From an uncultured Campylobacter sp. (lineage in GTDB: Bacteria > Campylobacterota > Campylobacteria > Campylobacterales > Campylobacteraceae): 39,346 bases of DNA. Within the stretch, counting starts at the first letter, position 1. Every line of letters begins with the position of its first letter. Positions 16,712 to 27,181 of the stretch are shown one piece after another. The stretch is taken from NCBI RefSeq assembly GCF_938041645.1, contig NZ_CALIST010000015.1:1-39346 (forward strand), in the 5' to 3' direction. Under the pieces are notes generated by a model. It saw only the letters and a list, made by a program, of their open reading frames with translations. It was not told the origin of the DNA and made no database searches. Made by a program: the position numbers and the translations under genes.

Positions 16712-17413
16712 ATGCCAAAAAATTCAAAAAGATTCAACGAACTTTTAAAAAAAGTTGACGTAAATAAAATTTATAGCGTAGACGAAGCGGTAAGCACGGT
16801 AAAAACCCTAGCTTCTGCTAAATTTGATGAGACGGTGGAGATCGCTCTTAAACTAAACGTAGATCCAAGACATGCCGATCAGATGGTGCGCGGCTCGGTC
16901 GTTTTGCCTGCTGGTACTGGCAAGAGCGTTCGAGTAGCCGTGATTGCAAAAGACGCAAAAGCTAGCGAGGCTAGCGAAGCAGGTGCCGATATCGTGGGCG
17001 CCGATGATCTGATCGAAGAGATTCAAAAAGGAAATATAAATTTCGACGTTCTTATTGCCACTCCAAATTTAATGGGACTAGTCGGTAAGGTAGGTCGTAT
17101 TCTTGGTCCAAAAGGCGTTATGCCGAACCCTAAAACCGGTACCGTTACTATGGATGTCGCTCAGGCCGTTAAAAATGCTAAGGGTGGACAGGTAAATTTC
17201 CGCGTCGATAAGCAGGGAAATATTCACGCAGGCCTTGGCAAGGCTAGCTTTAGCAAAGAGCAGCTTTTAGACAATCTGACGACGTTTATTAAAACCATAA
17301 ATAAGCATAAGCCAGCGACTGCGAAGGGCAGATACGTAACTCATGCATCGCTTTCACTTACTATGAGCCCTGCAGTTACACTGGATAATCAAGAAATAAT
17401 CGATTTAAAATAA
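16712..17413 (+). CDS. rplA: 50S ribosomal protein L1
   Basis: Protein of 233 residues, the usual bacterial length, with the signature region VGRILGPKGVMPNPKTGTV near residue 130-148 and KGGQVNFRVDKQGNIH after it. L1 forms the mobile stalk near the tRNA exit site and in other bacteria represses its own operon by binding its mRNA. AATTGCGGAGAAAT precedes the ATG. Confidence 0.97.
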   Translation: MPKNSKRFNELLKKVDVNKIYSVDEAVSTVKTLASAKFDETVEIALKLNVDPRHADQMVRGSVVLPAGTGKSVRVAVIAKDAKASEASEAGADIVGADDLIEEIQKGNINFDVLIATPNLMGLVGKVGRILGPKGVMPNPKTGTVTMDVAQAVKNAKGGQVNFRVDKQGNIHAGLGKASFSKEQLLDNLTTFIKTINKHKPATAKGRYVTHASLSLTMSPAVTLDNQEIIDLK

Positions 17414-17526
17414 AATTTTAAATTTTTATCTTAGATTGGAGATAGCTCAAGGTTTTTAACTTAATTGATCGAAATTTTAAAATTTCGATCGCTTGGCTTG
17501 AAATCACCGATCGGAAAGGAGACCTA
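17414..17526 (+). promoter_or_regulatory. rplJ leader with perfect 24-base palindrome
   Basis: The 113-base leader has a perfect inverted repeat at 17467-17490 (GATCGAAATTTT and its complement) with no following T run. Ribosomal L10 leaders in many bacteria fold to bind L10-L12 and repress rplJL. The placement fits, but I cannot match the full known L10-leader structure. Confidence 0.5.
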
Positions 17527-18006
17527 ATGACGAGAGACGAAAAATCAAAGATAGTAGCGGAGCTTGGCGAGGCTTTCAAGGCTAGCGAAGCTATAATAAT
17601 TTCCGATTTTAAAGGCCTTAGCGTTAAGCAGCTTGAAGATCTTAGAAATAGCGCGCGCGAAGCGGGCGTAAAGGTTCGAGTTATCAAAAATACCCTAGCT
17701 AATATCGCTTTAAAAAATGCCGAAAAAAACGGACTTAGCTTTAAAGATACCAATATCTTCTTATGGGGCGAGCAGCTTTCTGTATGTAAAGTAGCGGCTA
17801 AATTTGAAGAGAAAAATGAAATTTTTAAGCTTAAGACCGCTCATATCGATGGGGAAGTAGCCGGCGTAGATAAGGTTAGGGCGCTTTCGAAGATGCCTTC
17901 GAGAGACGAGCTTATTGCGATGTTACTTCAAGTATGGAATGCGCCGATTCAAAATTTTACGATCGGCTTAAATGCGCTTAAGCAGAAAAAAGAAGCTAGC
18001 GCTTAA
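17527..18006 (+). CDS. rplJ: 50S ribosomal protein L10
   Basis: Protein of 159 residues. The N-terminus (REEKSKIVAELGEAF-like start, then IISDFKGLSVKQLEDLR) is the rRNA-binding domain, and VRVIKNTLANIAL is the usual L10 signature. The C-terminal helix that carries L7/L12 dimers ends in NALKQKKEA. GGAAAGGAG lies in front of the ATG. The product anchors the L12 stalk made by the next gene, 20 bases away. Confidence 0.96.
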   Translation: MTRDEKSKIVAELGEAFKASEAIIISDFKGLSVKQLEDLRNSAREAGVKVRVIKNTLANIALKNAEKNGLSFKDTNIFLWGEQLSVCKVAAKFEEKNEIFKLKTAHIDGEVAGVDKVRALSKMPSRDELIAMLLQVWNAPIQNFTIGLNALKQKKEASA

Positions 18007-18026
18007 TTAAAATTTAGGAGAATAAA

Positions 18027-18407
18027 ATGGCAATTTCAAAAGAAGATGTTTTAGAGTATATCTCTAATCTTTCGGTGCTAGAGCTTAGCGAGTTAGTTAA
18101 AGAATTCGAAGAAAAATTTGGCGTAAGCGCAGCTCCGGTTATGGTAGCTGGCGGCGCAGGCGCTGGCGGCGCAGGCGCGGCAGCAGCTGAAGAGAAAACA
18201 GAATTCGATGTCGTATTGCTTGATGCGGGTGACAAGAAAATCAACGTAATTAAGGTTGTTCGCGCCTTAACGGGTCTTGGTCTAAAAGAAGCCAAAGACG
18301 CTACCGAGGCTACTCCGTCCGTTCTTAAAGAGGGACTTAACAAAGAAGATGCCGAGAAGGCTAAAAAAGAGCTTGAAGAAGCAGGCGCTAAAGTCGAACT
18401 CAAATAA
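18027..18407 (+). CDS. rplL: 50S ribosomal protein L7/L12
   Basis: Acidic protein of 126 residues. It has an N-terminal dimerisation helix (VLEYISNLSVLELSELVKEFEEKFG), an alanine-glycine hinge at about residues 35-52 (GGAGAGGAGAAAA) and the C-terminal factor-binding domain (KTEFDVVLL to AKVELK). It forms the flexible ribosomal stalk that recruits EF-Tu and EF-G, both encoded in this window. TTAGGAG precedes the ATG. Confidence 0.97.
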   Translation: MAISKEDVLEYISNLSVLELSELVKEFEEKFGVSAAPVMVAGGAGAGGAGAAAAEEKTEFDVVLLDAGDKKINVIKVVRALTGLGLKEAKDATEATPSVLKEGLNKEDAEKAKKELEEAGAKVELK

Positions 18408-18410
18408 ATC

Positions 18411-18473
18411 GCGAAATTTTGAAATTTCGCATACAAATGTGTGCCGGTGCGCTGCATCGGCACTTCTTTCTTT
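18411..18473 (+). terminator. Tandem hairpins between rplL and rpoB, probable attenuator
   Basis: The first hairpin is GCGAAATT/AATTTCGC (18411-18430). The second pairs GTGCCGGTG with CATCGGCAC (18441-18463) and is followed by TTCTTTCTTT. A partial terminator here would give many ribosomal proteins per RNA polymerase subunit, as is known for the rplL-rpoB gap in E. coli. Confidence 0.65.
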
Positions 18474-18497
18474 AAAATACAACTACGAGGTAGTGGA

Positions 18498-21400
18498 ATG
18501 TTAAACAGCCTATATTCAGGAAATCGTCTTAGAGTGGATTTTTCAAAGGTTCCCAAAGACATCGAAATTCCGAATTTATTACAACTACAAAAGAAAAGTT
18601 TTGATCATTTTTTAAATCTTGATAACTCGGGTGGAGAAAGCGGCATAGAGAAGGTTTTCAAAGCTATTTTTCCTATCCACGATGCCCAGAATAGACTAAG
18701 TATCGAGTATGTAAGCAGCGAAATCTCAAAGCCAAAGTATTCGATTAGAGAATGCATGGAAAGAGGGCTTACTTATTCGGTAAATTTAAAGATGAAGCTC
18801 CGTCTGCTCGTGCATGAGCGCGATGAAAAGACGGGCAAAAAAATCGGCGTAAAAGAGATCAAAGAGCAAGATATATTCATTCGCGACATTCCTCTAATGA
18901 CCGATAGAATTTCATTTATCATTAACGGCGTCGAGCGTGTCGTCGTAAATCAGCTACACAGAAGCCCGGGCGTAATCTTCAAAGAGGAAGAGAGTCCTAC
19001 GGTTCTAAATAAACTTATCTATACCGCTCAAATAATACCTGATCGCGGCAGCTGGCTATATTTCGAATACGACGTAAAAGACGTACTATATGTGCGCATA
19101 AATAAAAGGCGCAAGGTTCCGATCACGATCCTATTTCGCGCACTCGGCTACAAAAAACAAGACATCATAAAATTATTTTATCCTATTAAGACGATCTATA
19201 TTAAAAAAGGAAAATTCCTAACCGATTTCGATCCGAAAGAATACGCGGGCAGGCTCGATTACGACATTATAAACGAAAAGGGCGAAGTACTTCATCAAGC
19301 AAGTAAACGCCTAACGGTCAAAAAAGCGGAGAAATTAGCGGAGGATGGATTAAAGCTAATCGAGTATCCGGCTGAAATTTTAGCCGAGCGCTACCTAGCC
19401 GATGCCATCGTCGACAAAAACAGCGGCGAAGTGCTTTTTGATTCGCTAACTGCGCTAGATGAGGGCAAGCTAGCCAAGATCGCTAACACCGAGAAAAAAT
19501 TTACGATCGCTAACGACCTAGCTAGCGGTGTAGATACTTCGATCATAAATTCCTTCATTCAAGACGCGGACGCGCTTAAGCTCTTGCAGCAAAGCGAGGG
19601 CATAGACGACGAGAACGATCTGGCTGCGATTAGAATTTACAAGGTTATGCGCCCAGGCGAGCCGGTGGTAAAAGAAGCGGCAAAGAGCTTCGTAAACGAT
19701 CTGTTTTTCAACCCTGAGCGCTACGATCTAACTAAAGTCGGCCGTATGAAGATGAACCATAAACTAGGCATCGAGGCGCCGGAGTACGTAACCGTACTAA
19801 CCAGCGAGGATATTATCAAAACCGCGAAATACCTAATCAGGGTCAAAAACGGCGACGGCTTCATCGATGATCGCGACAATCTCGGCAATCGCCGCATACG
19901 TTCAATCGGAGAGCTTTTGGCAAACGAGATGCACCTTGGATTTATCAAGGTTCAAAAGGCGATTAAAGATAAATTTACCGGCATTAGCGGAAATTTAGAC
20001 GAGCTTATGCCGTATGATTTCGTAAACCCTAAAATCATCACCACTACGCTTATGGAATTTTTCACCGGCGGCCAGCTAAGCCAGTTTATGGATCAGACCA
20101 ACCCGCTTAGCGAGGTTACGCACAAGCGCCGTCTATCCGCGCTGGGCGAAGGCGGACTAGTTAAAGAGCGTGCAGGCTTTGAGGTGCGTGACGTCCATCC
20201 TACGCACTACGGTAGAATTTGTCCTATCGAAACTCCAGAGGGTCAAAATATCGGTCTGATCAACACCCTAGCGACTTATGCGAAGGTAAATGATCTAGGC
20301 TTCGTCGAAGCTCCGTATAAAAAGGTCGTAAACGGCAAGGTCACCGACGAGATCGTCTATCTTACCGCTACGCAGGAAGAGGGGCTCGTAATCGCTCCGG
20401 CGTCCGCTAAATTGGACGAGGAGGGTAATATCGTAGAGGAGCTTTTGGAGGTTAGAAAAGATGGCGAAAACATCATGGCTAAACGCGAGGATATTTCGCT
20501 AATTGATCTTTGCTCTGGTATGGTCGCGGGCGTAGCGGCGTCGCTGATTCCGTTTTTGGAACACGACGATGCTAACCGCGCGCTTATGGGCTCGAACATG
20601 CAGCGTCAAGCCGTGCCGCTTCTACATTCTACCGCTCCTATCGTTGGAACGGGCATGGAAGCGATTATCGCGCGCGATTCGTGGGAAGCTATCAAAGCTA
20701 AACGCGATGGCGTCGTAGAAAAGGTCGATAATAAAAACATATTCATTTTGGGCGAAGACGAGAAGGGGCCGTTTATCGATCACTACTCGATGGAGAAAAA
20801 TTTACGCACTAACCAAAACACTACCTTTTCACAGCGCCCGATCGTGCGAAAAGGCGACGTGATAAAGGCAGGTCAAATCATAGCCGACGGTCCTAGCATG
20901 GACGGCGGCGAGCTTGCGATCGGCAAAAACGCTCTTATAGCTTTCATGCCGTGGCACGGTTATAATTACGAGGACGCCGTAGTCATGAGCGAAAAGATGA
21001 TCCGCGCCGACGAATACACCAGCGTGCATGTTTATGAAAAAGAGATCGAGGCTAGAGAGCTTAAAGACGGCGTGGAGGAGATCACGCGCGACATTCCTAA
21101 TATCAAAGAGGAGGAGCTTACCCACCTCGATGATAGCGGTATCGTAAAGATCGGTACTCACGTCAAACCGGGCATGATCTTGGTAGGCAAGGTAACTCCT
21201 AAAGGCGAGGTTAAACCGACGCCTGAAGAGAGACTTTTACGTGCGATCTTCGGCGAGAAGGCGGGACATGTGGTAAATAAATCTCTCTACGCTACCGCTT
21301 CAATGGAAGGCGTGGTAATCGACGTTAAAATTTTTACCAAAAAGGGCTATGAGAAGGATCCGCGCACGAACAAAGCCTATGAGGATGAAAAAACCGAGCT

Positions 21401-22634
21401 CGAAAGGGAGCATCACGATAGGCTTTTGATGCTCGATCGCGAGGAGATGCTAAAAGTAGTGGCGCTTCTTTCTAAAAGCGCTTTGCAAAGCGATCAAAGC
21501 CTAAATAAAAAAGATTATAAAAAGGGCGATAAGGTTAAAAAAGAGGAGCTTGAAAGCTCTAACCGCTTTACGTTAAATTCCTTCGTCAAGGCTTATTCTA
21601 AATCTGTTCAGAAGGAATACGAGGAGCTAAAAAACCACTTCCAAAACGAGAAGCGCAAGCTCAAAGAGGAACACGACGAAAAGATAGAAATTTTAGAAAA
21701 AGACGATATCTTGCCAAGCGGCGTCGTTAAGCTCGTAAAGGTCTATATCGCGACCAAGCGCAAGCTAAAAGTGGGCGATAAGATGGCGGGTCGCCACGGA
21801 AATAAGGGTATCGTTTCAAATATCGTCCCTGAAGTCGATATGCCGTATCTACCTAGCGGACAGCGCGTAGATATCGTGCTAAATCCTCTCGGCGTTCCAA
21901 GCCGTATGAATATCGGTCAGATAATGGAGAGCCACTTAGGTCTTGTGGGCTGGCGCTTAGGAGAGCAGATCGCTAAAATTTTAGAAGAGAAAACGGGCGA
22001 ATGGATAAAAACCCTTCGCGCCAAAATGATTGAGATCGCGGGCGTTTCCAAGCTAATGCAGGCTAAAAAGACGCTTGAAAAGATCAGCGACGAAGATCTT
22101 TTGAAATACGCTAGAGACTGGGCTAAGGGCGTTAGATTTTCCGCTCCGATATTCGAAGGCATTGTGCCGGAGGATTTCAAAAAGCTATTTGAAATGGCGG
22201 GCATCGATCAGGACGGCAAGACCGAGCTTTACGACGGCCGCACCGGCGAAAAGATCAAAGAGCGCGTAAACGTGGGCTGCATGTATTATCTCAAACTACA
22301 CCACCTAGTCGACGAGAAGGTTCACGCAAGAAGCACCGGTCCTTACAGCCTAGTTACGCAGCAGCCGGTCGGCGGCAAGGCGCTATTCGGCGGTCAAAGA
22401 TTCGGAGAGATGGAAGTTTGGGCTCTGGAGGCATACGGCGCTGCATACACGCTTCGCGAGATGCTAACGATCAAATCCGACGACGTCGACGGACGCTTGG
22501 CTGCGTATAAGGCGCTGACAAAAGGTGAAAACGTTCCGTCTACCGGAATTCCTGAGACATTTTTTGTTTTAACTAACGAGCTTAAATCGCTTGCTCTAGA
22601 CGTTGAAATTTACGAGAATGGAGAGAACAAATGA
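18498..22634 (+). CDS. rpoB: DNA-directed RNA polymerase subunit beta
   Basis: Protein of 1378 residues, the usual length for this phylum's beta subunit. The rifampicin-binding cluster reads GGQLSQFMDQTNPLSEVTHKR, with wild-type residues D532, H542 and S547 at the positions equivalent to E. coli 516, 526 and 531. Later motifs include KVGDKMAGRHGNKG and GGKALFGGQRFGEME. The start is the ATG at 18498 after a GAGG site; an in-frame GTG at 18441 lies inside the attenuator hairpin. The stop overlaps rpoC by four bases. The genes are separate, unlike the fused rpoBC of Helicobacter. Confidence 0.98.
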   Translation: MLNSLYSGNRLRVDFSKVPKDIEIPNLLQLQKKSFDHFLNLDNSGGESGIEKVFKAIFPIHDAQNRLSIEYVSSEISKPKYSIRECMERGLTYSVNLKMKLRLLVHERDEKTGKKIGVKEIKEQDIFIRDIPLMTDRISFIINGVERVVVNQLHRSPGVIFKEEESPTVLNKLIYTAQIIPDRGSWLYFEYDVKDVLYVRINKRRKVPITILFRALGYKKQDIIKLFYPIKTIYIKKGKFLTDFDPKEYAGRLDYDIINEKGEVLHQASKRLTVKKAEKLAEDGLKLIEYPAEILAERYLADAIVDKNSGEVLFDSLTALDEGKLAKIANTEKKFTIANDLASGVDTSIINSFIQDADALKLLQQSEGIDDENDLAAIRIYKVMRPGEPVVKEAAKSFVNDLFFNPERYDLTKVGRMKMNHKLGIEAPEYVTVLTSEDIIKTAKYLIRVKNGDGFIDDRDNLGNRRIRSIGELLANEMHLGFIKVQKAIKDKFTGISGNLDELMPYDFVNPKIITTTLMEFFTGGQLSQFMDQTNPLSEVTHKRRLSALGEGGLVKERAGFEVRDVHPTHYGRICPIETPEGQNIGLINTLATYAKVNDLGFVEAPYKKVVNGKVTDEIVYLTATQEEGLVIAPASAKLDEEGNIVEELLEVRKDGENIMAKREDISLIDLCSGMVAGVAASLIPFLEHDDANRALMGSNMQRQAVPLLHSTAPIVGTGMEAIIARDSWEAIKAKRDGVVEKVDNKNIFILGEDEKGPFIDHYSMEKNLRTNQNTTFSQRPIVRKGDVIKAGQIIADGPSMDGGELAIGKNALIAFMPWHGYNYEDAVVMSEKMIRADEYTSVHVYEKEIEARELKDGVEEITRDIPNIKEEELTHLDDSGIVKIGTHVKPGMILVGKVTPKGEVKPTPEERLLRAIFGEKAGHVVNKSLYATASMEGVVIDVKIFTKKGYEKDPRTNKAYEDEKTELEREHHDRLLMLDREEMLKVVALLSKSALQSDQSLNKKDYKKGDKVKKEELESSNRFTLNSFVKAYSKSVQKEYEELKNHFQNEKRKLKEEHDEKIEILEKDDILPSGVVKLVKVYIATKRKLKVGDKMAGRHGNKGIVSNIVPEVDMPYLPSGQRVDIVLNPLGVPSRMNIGQIMESHLGLVGWRLGEQIAKILEEKTGEWIKTLRAKMIEIAGVSKLMQAKKTLEKISDEDLLKYARDWAKGVRFSAPIFEGIVPEDFKKLFEMAGIDQDGKTELYDGRTGEKIKERVNVGCMYYLKLHHLVDEKVHARSTGPYSLVTQQPVGGKALFGGQRFGEMEVWALEAYGAAYTLREMLTIKSDDVDGRLAAYKALTKGENVPSTGIPETFFVLTNELKSLALDVEIYENGENK

Positions 22635-25600
22635 GCGATAATTCAAATTTAGAAAGAATAGAAATAAAAGAAGACGCTAGAGTTCACGACTTCGACGCGT
22701 TTGCTATTAGGCTTGCTAGCCCCGAGCAAATCAAAGCATGGAGCCACGGCGAGGTCAAAAAGCCCGAAACCATCAATTACCGTACGCTTAAGCCGGAGCG
22801 CGACGGACTTTTTTGCGCTAAAATTTTCGGCCCAGTAAGAGATTATGAGTGCATCTGCGGCAAATATAAAAAGATGCGATATAAGGGCTGGAAGTGCGAA
22901 AAGTGCGGCGTCGAGATCACGAGCTCGAAAGTCCGCCGCACTAGAATGGGGCATATCGAGCTGGTAACGCCGGTGGCGCATATTTGGTACGTAAATTCCT
23001 TGCCTAGTCGCATAGGTACGCTGCTAAACATCAAGATGAAAGATCTTGAGCGCGTGCTTTATTATGAGGCTTACATCGTAGAAAGTGCAGGCGAGGCATT
23101 TTACGACAACGAAAATTCTAAAAAGGTCGAGAAATACGACGTTTTAAACGAAGAGCAGTATCAGAGCCTAAAAGAGCGCTTTTCGCAGACGGGCTTCGTC
23201 GCTAAAATGGGCGGTCAGGTAATTCGCGATATGCTAGCTGAGCTTGATTTGGTAGAAATTTTAAATTCTTTGAAGGAGGAGATGGCTAATACAAACTCCG
23301 AAGCGAAGAAAAAAACTATCGTCAAGCGTCTAAAGGTCGTAGAGAGCTTTTTAAATTCCGGCAATAAGCCCGAGTGGATGATGATTACAAATCTTCCCGT
23401 GCTGCCTGCCGATCTACGCCCGCTTGTAAGCCTTGAAGGTGGAAAATTTGCGGTTTCTGACGTAAATGATCTATACCGCCGCGTCATCAATCGAAATTCT
23501 AGGCTCAAAAGGCTGATGGAGCTCGATGCACCCGAGATCATCATCCGCAACGAAAAACGAATGCTTCAAGAGGCGGTGGACGCGCTTTTTGACAACGGAC
23601 GTCGCGCTAACGCCGTAAAGGGCGCCAATAAGCGACCGCTTAAATCTCTAAGCGAGATCATTAAAGGTAAGCAGGGTCGCTTCCGACAAAATTTACTTGG
23701 CAAGCGCGTGGATTTTTCGGGTCGCTCCGTCATCGTCGTAGGTCCAAATTTACGCATGGATCAGTGCGGTCTGCCTAAAACTATGGCGCTTGAGTTATTC
23801 AAGCCGCATCTAATCGCACGCCTGCAAGAGAAGGGCTATGCTACGACCGTCAAGCAGGCTAAAAAGATGATTGAAAATAGGATCAATGAAGTTTGGGAGT
23901 GCTTGGAGGAGGTCGTTAAAGATCACCCGGTTATGCTAAACCGCGCGCCGACGCTTCATAAGATGTCTATTCAGGCGTTTCATCCCGTGCTCGTCGAGGG
24001 CAAGGCGATCAGACTGCATCCGCTAGTCTGCGCCGCGTTCAACGCTGACTTCGACGGCGATCAGATGGCTGTGCATGTACCGCTTAGCCAAGAGGCGATC
24101 GCGGAATGTAAAATTTTAATGCTTAGCTCGATGAATATCTTGCTTCCTGCGAGCGGAAAGCCTGTCGCGGTGCCTAGCCAGGATATGGTTTTAGGAATTT
24201 ATTATCTAAGCCTCGAAAAGCCGGGCGCAAAAGGAACAAATAAAATTTTTGCAAACGTTGATGAAGTAATGCTCGCCGTAGAGGCAAACGCGCTAGATAT
24301 CCACGCCAAAATCAAAACGATGATCGATCGCCGCATTATCTTTACGACCGCGGGCCGCTTGATTATTAAATCTATCCTGCCTAGCTTTATTCCGGATCAT
24401 CTTTGGAATAAGATTATGAAGAAAAAGGATATCGCCGAGCTTGTCGATTACGTCTATAAAAACGGCGGTCTTGAGATAAGCGCGGAATTTTTGGATAATC
24501 TTAAAAATTTAGGCTTTGAATCCGCTACTAAAGCGGGTGTATCGATCTCCGTTTCGGACATTATCGTACCTAAGTCCAAAGCGGGTCTTGTAGAAGAGGC
24601 TAAAAAGCAGGTGCGAGAGGTTCAGAACCAATACGGCGCAGGCTTACTAACCGACGGCGAGCGCTATAACAAAACGATCGACATCTGGACCAGCACCAGC
24701 AAGAAGCTAGCCGATGAGATGATGAAGATGATGGAGAAGGATAAGGACGGCTTTAATTCTATTTATATGATGGCCGATAGCGGCGCGCGAGGTAGCGCGG
24801 AGCAGATCAAGCAGCTAGCGGGCATGAGAGGTCTGATGAGTAAGCCGGACGGCTCGATCATCGAGACGCCGATCACTTCAAATTTTAGAGAAGGTCTGAA
24901 TGTAAACGAGTACTTCATCTCGACCCACGGCGCGCGTAAAGGTCTTGCCGATACTGCGCTTAAGACCGCAAACGCGGGCTATCTAACGCGAAAGCTGATC
25001 GATGTCGCGCAAAACGTCAGAGTTACGATGCACGATTGCGGTACGCACGAGGGTATCGAGGTTACCGAGATTGTAGAGAACGGAACGCAAATAGAAAGCC
25101 TAGCCGATAGGATTATGGGTAGGGTGCTAAGCTCGGATGTGATTGATCCGGTATCGAATGAAATTTTATTCACCGAAGGCACTCTTTTGGGCGTTGGCGA
25201 AGTAAAAACCATCGTGGATTCGGGTATTAAATCCGTAAGTATCCGCACGCCGATTACGTGCAAGGCCGCAAAAGGCGTCTGCGCGAAGTGCTATGGCGTA
25301 AATTTAGGCGAGGGCAAGCTGGTAAAACCGGGCGAAGCGGTCGGTATCATATCGGCGCAATCCATCGGCGAGCCGGGCACGCAGCTTACGCTACGAACCT
25401 TCCACGCCGGCGGTACCGCATCTACCGAGCAGCAAGATCGCCAAGTAATCGCCGATAAAGAGGGTTTCATTAGATACTACAACGTCAAGACCTATGAAAA
25501 CGGCGGCAAAAATATCGTGATGAACCGCAGAAACGCCGCGGTGCTTTTGGTTGAGCCTAAGATCAAAGCCCCAATTACTGGTAAGGTAAGTATCGATATA

Positions 25601-27145
25601 ACTCACGACGATGTGAATATCATGCTAAAGGGTAAGAAGGAAGAATTTAGATATACTATCCGGCGCCACGATCTAGCCAAGCCTACCGAGCTTGCGGGCG
25701 TAAGCGGTAAAGTTGAGGGAAAATTCTACATCGTATTTAAAGACGGCGAAACCGTTGGAGAAAATGATAGTTTAGTAGAGGTTATAAAAGAAGACTGGAA
25801 TATCCCTACTCGAATTCCGTTTGCAAGCGAACTTCGCGTCAAAGACGGCGAGCCGGTAACTCAAAAGATCAAAGCGGGAGCAAATGGTACGCTTAAGTAT
25901 TTCATCCTAAAGGGCGATTATTTAGAGAGGCTAAGAGATATCAAAAAAGGTCACGTCGTAAGTGAGAAGGGTATGTACGTAGTCATCTCCGATGAAAACG
26001 GCAGAGAGGCGATCCGTCACTATATACCACGCGAATCTGTCATTACCTATGATGATAATAGCGTCGTAAAAAGCGAAGATCTTATCGCCAAGCCTAAGAA
26101 AGACGATCGCTTGATCATCGCCGAGTGGGATCCGTATTCTATCCCTGTGGCTGCAGAGTGCGAGGGTAAGATCAGCTTCGAGGATATCGAGCCGGGATAC
26201 ACCGCTACGGAGCAATATGACGAGACGACCGGCCAAAGCCGTTTGGTTATCAACGAATACCTACCGCAGGGCGTCAAACCGGCTATCATCGTAACTCCTA
26301 GCAAGGGCGAGCCTATCAAATACAACCTAGGACCGAAGACTGCGATTTTTACGAATAAGGGCGATCAAGTAGCGATTGCGGATATTTTGGCTAGAACGCC
26401 GAAAGCGGCTGCGAAGTCGAAAGACATCACCGGCGGTTTGCCGCGCGTATCGGAGCTATTTGAGGCGCGCCGTCCTAAAAATACCGCGATCATCGCGGAC
26501 ATCGACGGAACCGTCCGCTTCGATAAGGCGCTACGTGCAAAAGAGCGCATTGTAATCGAGGGAGAGGACGGAACGAGCGCCGAGTATCTAATCGATAAAA
26601 GCCGCCAGATCCAAGTGCGGAACGGTGAATTCGTCCACGCAGGCGAGAAGCTTACCGACGGAGTTATCAGCTCACACGATGTGCTTAGAATTTTAGGCGA
26701 AAAGGCGCTGCATTACTATCTGATAAGCGAAATTCAACAGGTTTATCGCTCTCAAGGCGTCGTCATCAGCGATAAGCATATCGAGATTATCGTATCTCAG
26801 ATGCTCCGCCAGGTTCGAATCGTCGATAGCGGCGATACTCAGCTAATCGTGGGCGATCTCATTAGCCGCCGCAGATTTAGAGAAGAAAACGAGCGCATTA
26901 TGAAAATTGGTGGCGAGCCTGCGATTGCAGAGTCCGTACTGCTGGGCGTAACTCGCGCCGCAGTAGGAAGCGATAGCGTCATATCCGCGGCGTCTTTCCA
27001 AGAAACGACGAAAGTTCTAACCGAGGCTAGTATCGCGGGTAAATTTGACCGATTGGAGGATTTGAAAGAAAACGTCATCCTAGGTCGCATAATTCCGGTC
27101 GGAACCGGTTTGTATAAAGACAAGGAAGTTAAACTTAAAAAATAA
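22631..27145 (+). CDS. rpoC: DNA-directed RNA polymerase subunit beta-prime
   Basis: Protein of 1504 residues. Its first zinc site is C74, C76, C89 and C92. The catalytic NADFDGD motif has magnesium-binding D473, D475 and D477. The second zinc site is C803, C877, C884 and C887. The segment GARGSAEQIKQLAGMRGLM belongs to the bridge and trigger region. It is translated from an ATG overlapping the rpoB stop, which helps make beta and beta-prime in equal amounts. Nothing looks truncated. Confidence 0.98.
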   Translation: MSDNSNLERIEIKEDARVHDFDAFAIRLASPEQIKAWSHGEVKKPETINYRTLKPERDGLFCAKIFGPVRDYECICGKYKKMRYKGWKCEKCGVEITSSKVRRTRMGHIELVTPVAHIWYVNSLPSRIGTLLNIKMKDLERVLYYEAYIVESAGEAFYDNENSKKVEKYDVLNEEQYQSLKERFSQTGFVAKMGGQVIRDMLAELDLVEILNSLKEEMANTNSEAKKKTIVKRLKVVESFLNSGNKPEWMMITNLPVLPADLRPLVSLEGGKFAVSDVNDLYRRVINRNSRLKRLMELDAPEIIIRNEKRMLQEAVDALFDNGRRANAVKGANKRPLKSLSEIIKGKQGRFRQNLLGKRVDFSGRSVIVVGPNLRMDQCGLPKTMALELFKPHLIARLQEKGYATTVKQAKKMIENRINEVWECLEEVVKDHPVMLNRAPTLHKMSIQAFHPVLVEGKAIRLHPLVCAAFNADFDGDQMAVHVPLSQEAIAECKILMLSSMNILLPASGKPVAVPSQDMVLGIYYLSLEKPGAKGTNKIFANVDEVMLAVEANALDIHAKIKTMIDRRIIFTTAGRLIIKSILPSFIPDHLWNKIMKKKDIAELVDYVYKNGGLEISAEFLDNLKNLGFESATKAGVSISVSDIIVPKSKAGLVEEAKKQVREVQNQYGAGLLTDGERYNKTIDIWTSTSKKLADEMMKMMEKDKDGFNSIYMMADSGARGSAEQIKQLAGMRGLMSKPDGSIIETPITSNFREGLNVNEYFISTHGARKGLADTALKTANAGYLTRKLIDVAQNVRVTMHDCGTHEGIEVTEIVENGTQIESLADRIMGRVLSSDVIDPVSNEILFTEGTLLGVGEVKTIVDSGIKSVSIRTPITCKAAKGVCAKCYGVNLGEGKLVKPGEAVGIISAQSIGEPGTQLTLRTFHAGGTASTEQQDRQVIADKEGFIRYYNVKTYENGGKNIVMNRRNAAVLLVEPKIKAPITGKVSIDITHDDVNIMLKGKKEEFRYTIRRHDLAKPTELAGVSGKVEGKFYIVFKDGETVGENDSLVEVIKEDWNIPTRIPFASELRVKDGEPVTQKIKAGANGTLKYFILKGDYLERLRDIKKGHVVSEKGMYVVISDENGREAIRHYIPRESVITYDDNSVVKSEDLIAKPKKDDRLIIAEWDPYSIPVAAECEGKISFEDIEPGYTATEQYDETTGQSRLVINEYLPQGVKPAIIVTPSKGEPIKYNLGPKTAIFTNKGDQVAIADILARTPKAAAKSKDITGGLPRVSELFEARRPKNTAIIADIDGTVRFDKALRAKERIVIEGEDGTSAEYLIDKSRQIQVRNGEFVHAGEKLTDGVISSHDVLRILGEKALHYYLISEIQQVYRSQGVVISDKHIEIIVSQMLRQVRIVDSGDTQLIVGDLISRRRFREENERIMKIGGEPAIAESVLLGVTRAAVGSDSVISAASFQETTKVLTEASIAGKFDRLEDLKENVILGRIIPVGTGLYKDKEVKLKK

Positions 27146-27181
27146 TTTAGGGCAAAAAGCCCTAAATTTAAAGGATGAAAC

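Noticed and set aside
20070..20150. Rifampicin-resistance change in rpoB
   Set aside because: D532, H542 and S547 are all wild type; rpsL K43 and K88 are also wild type.
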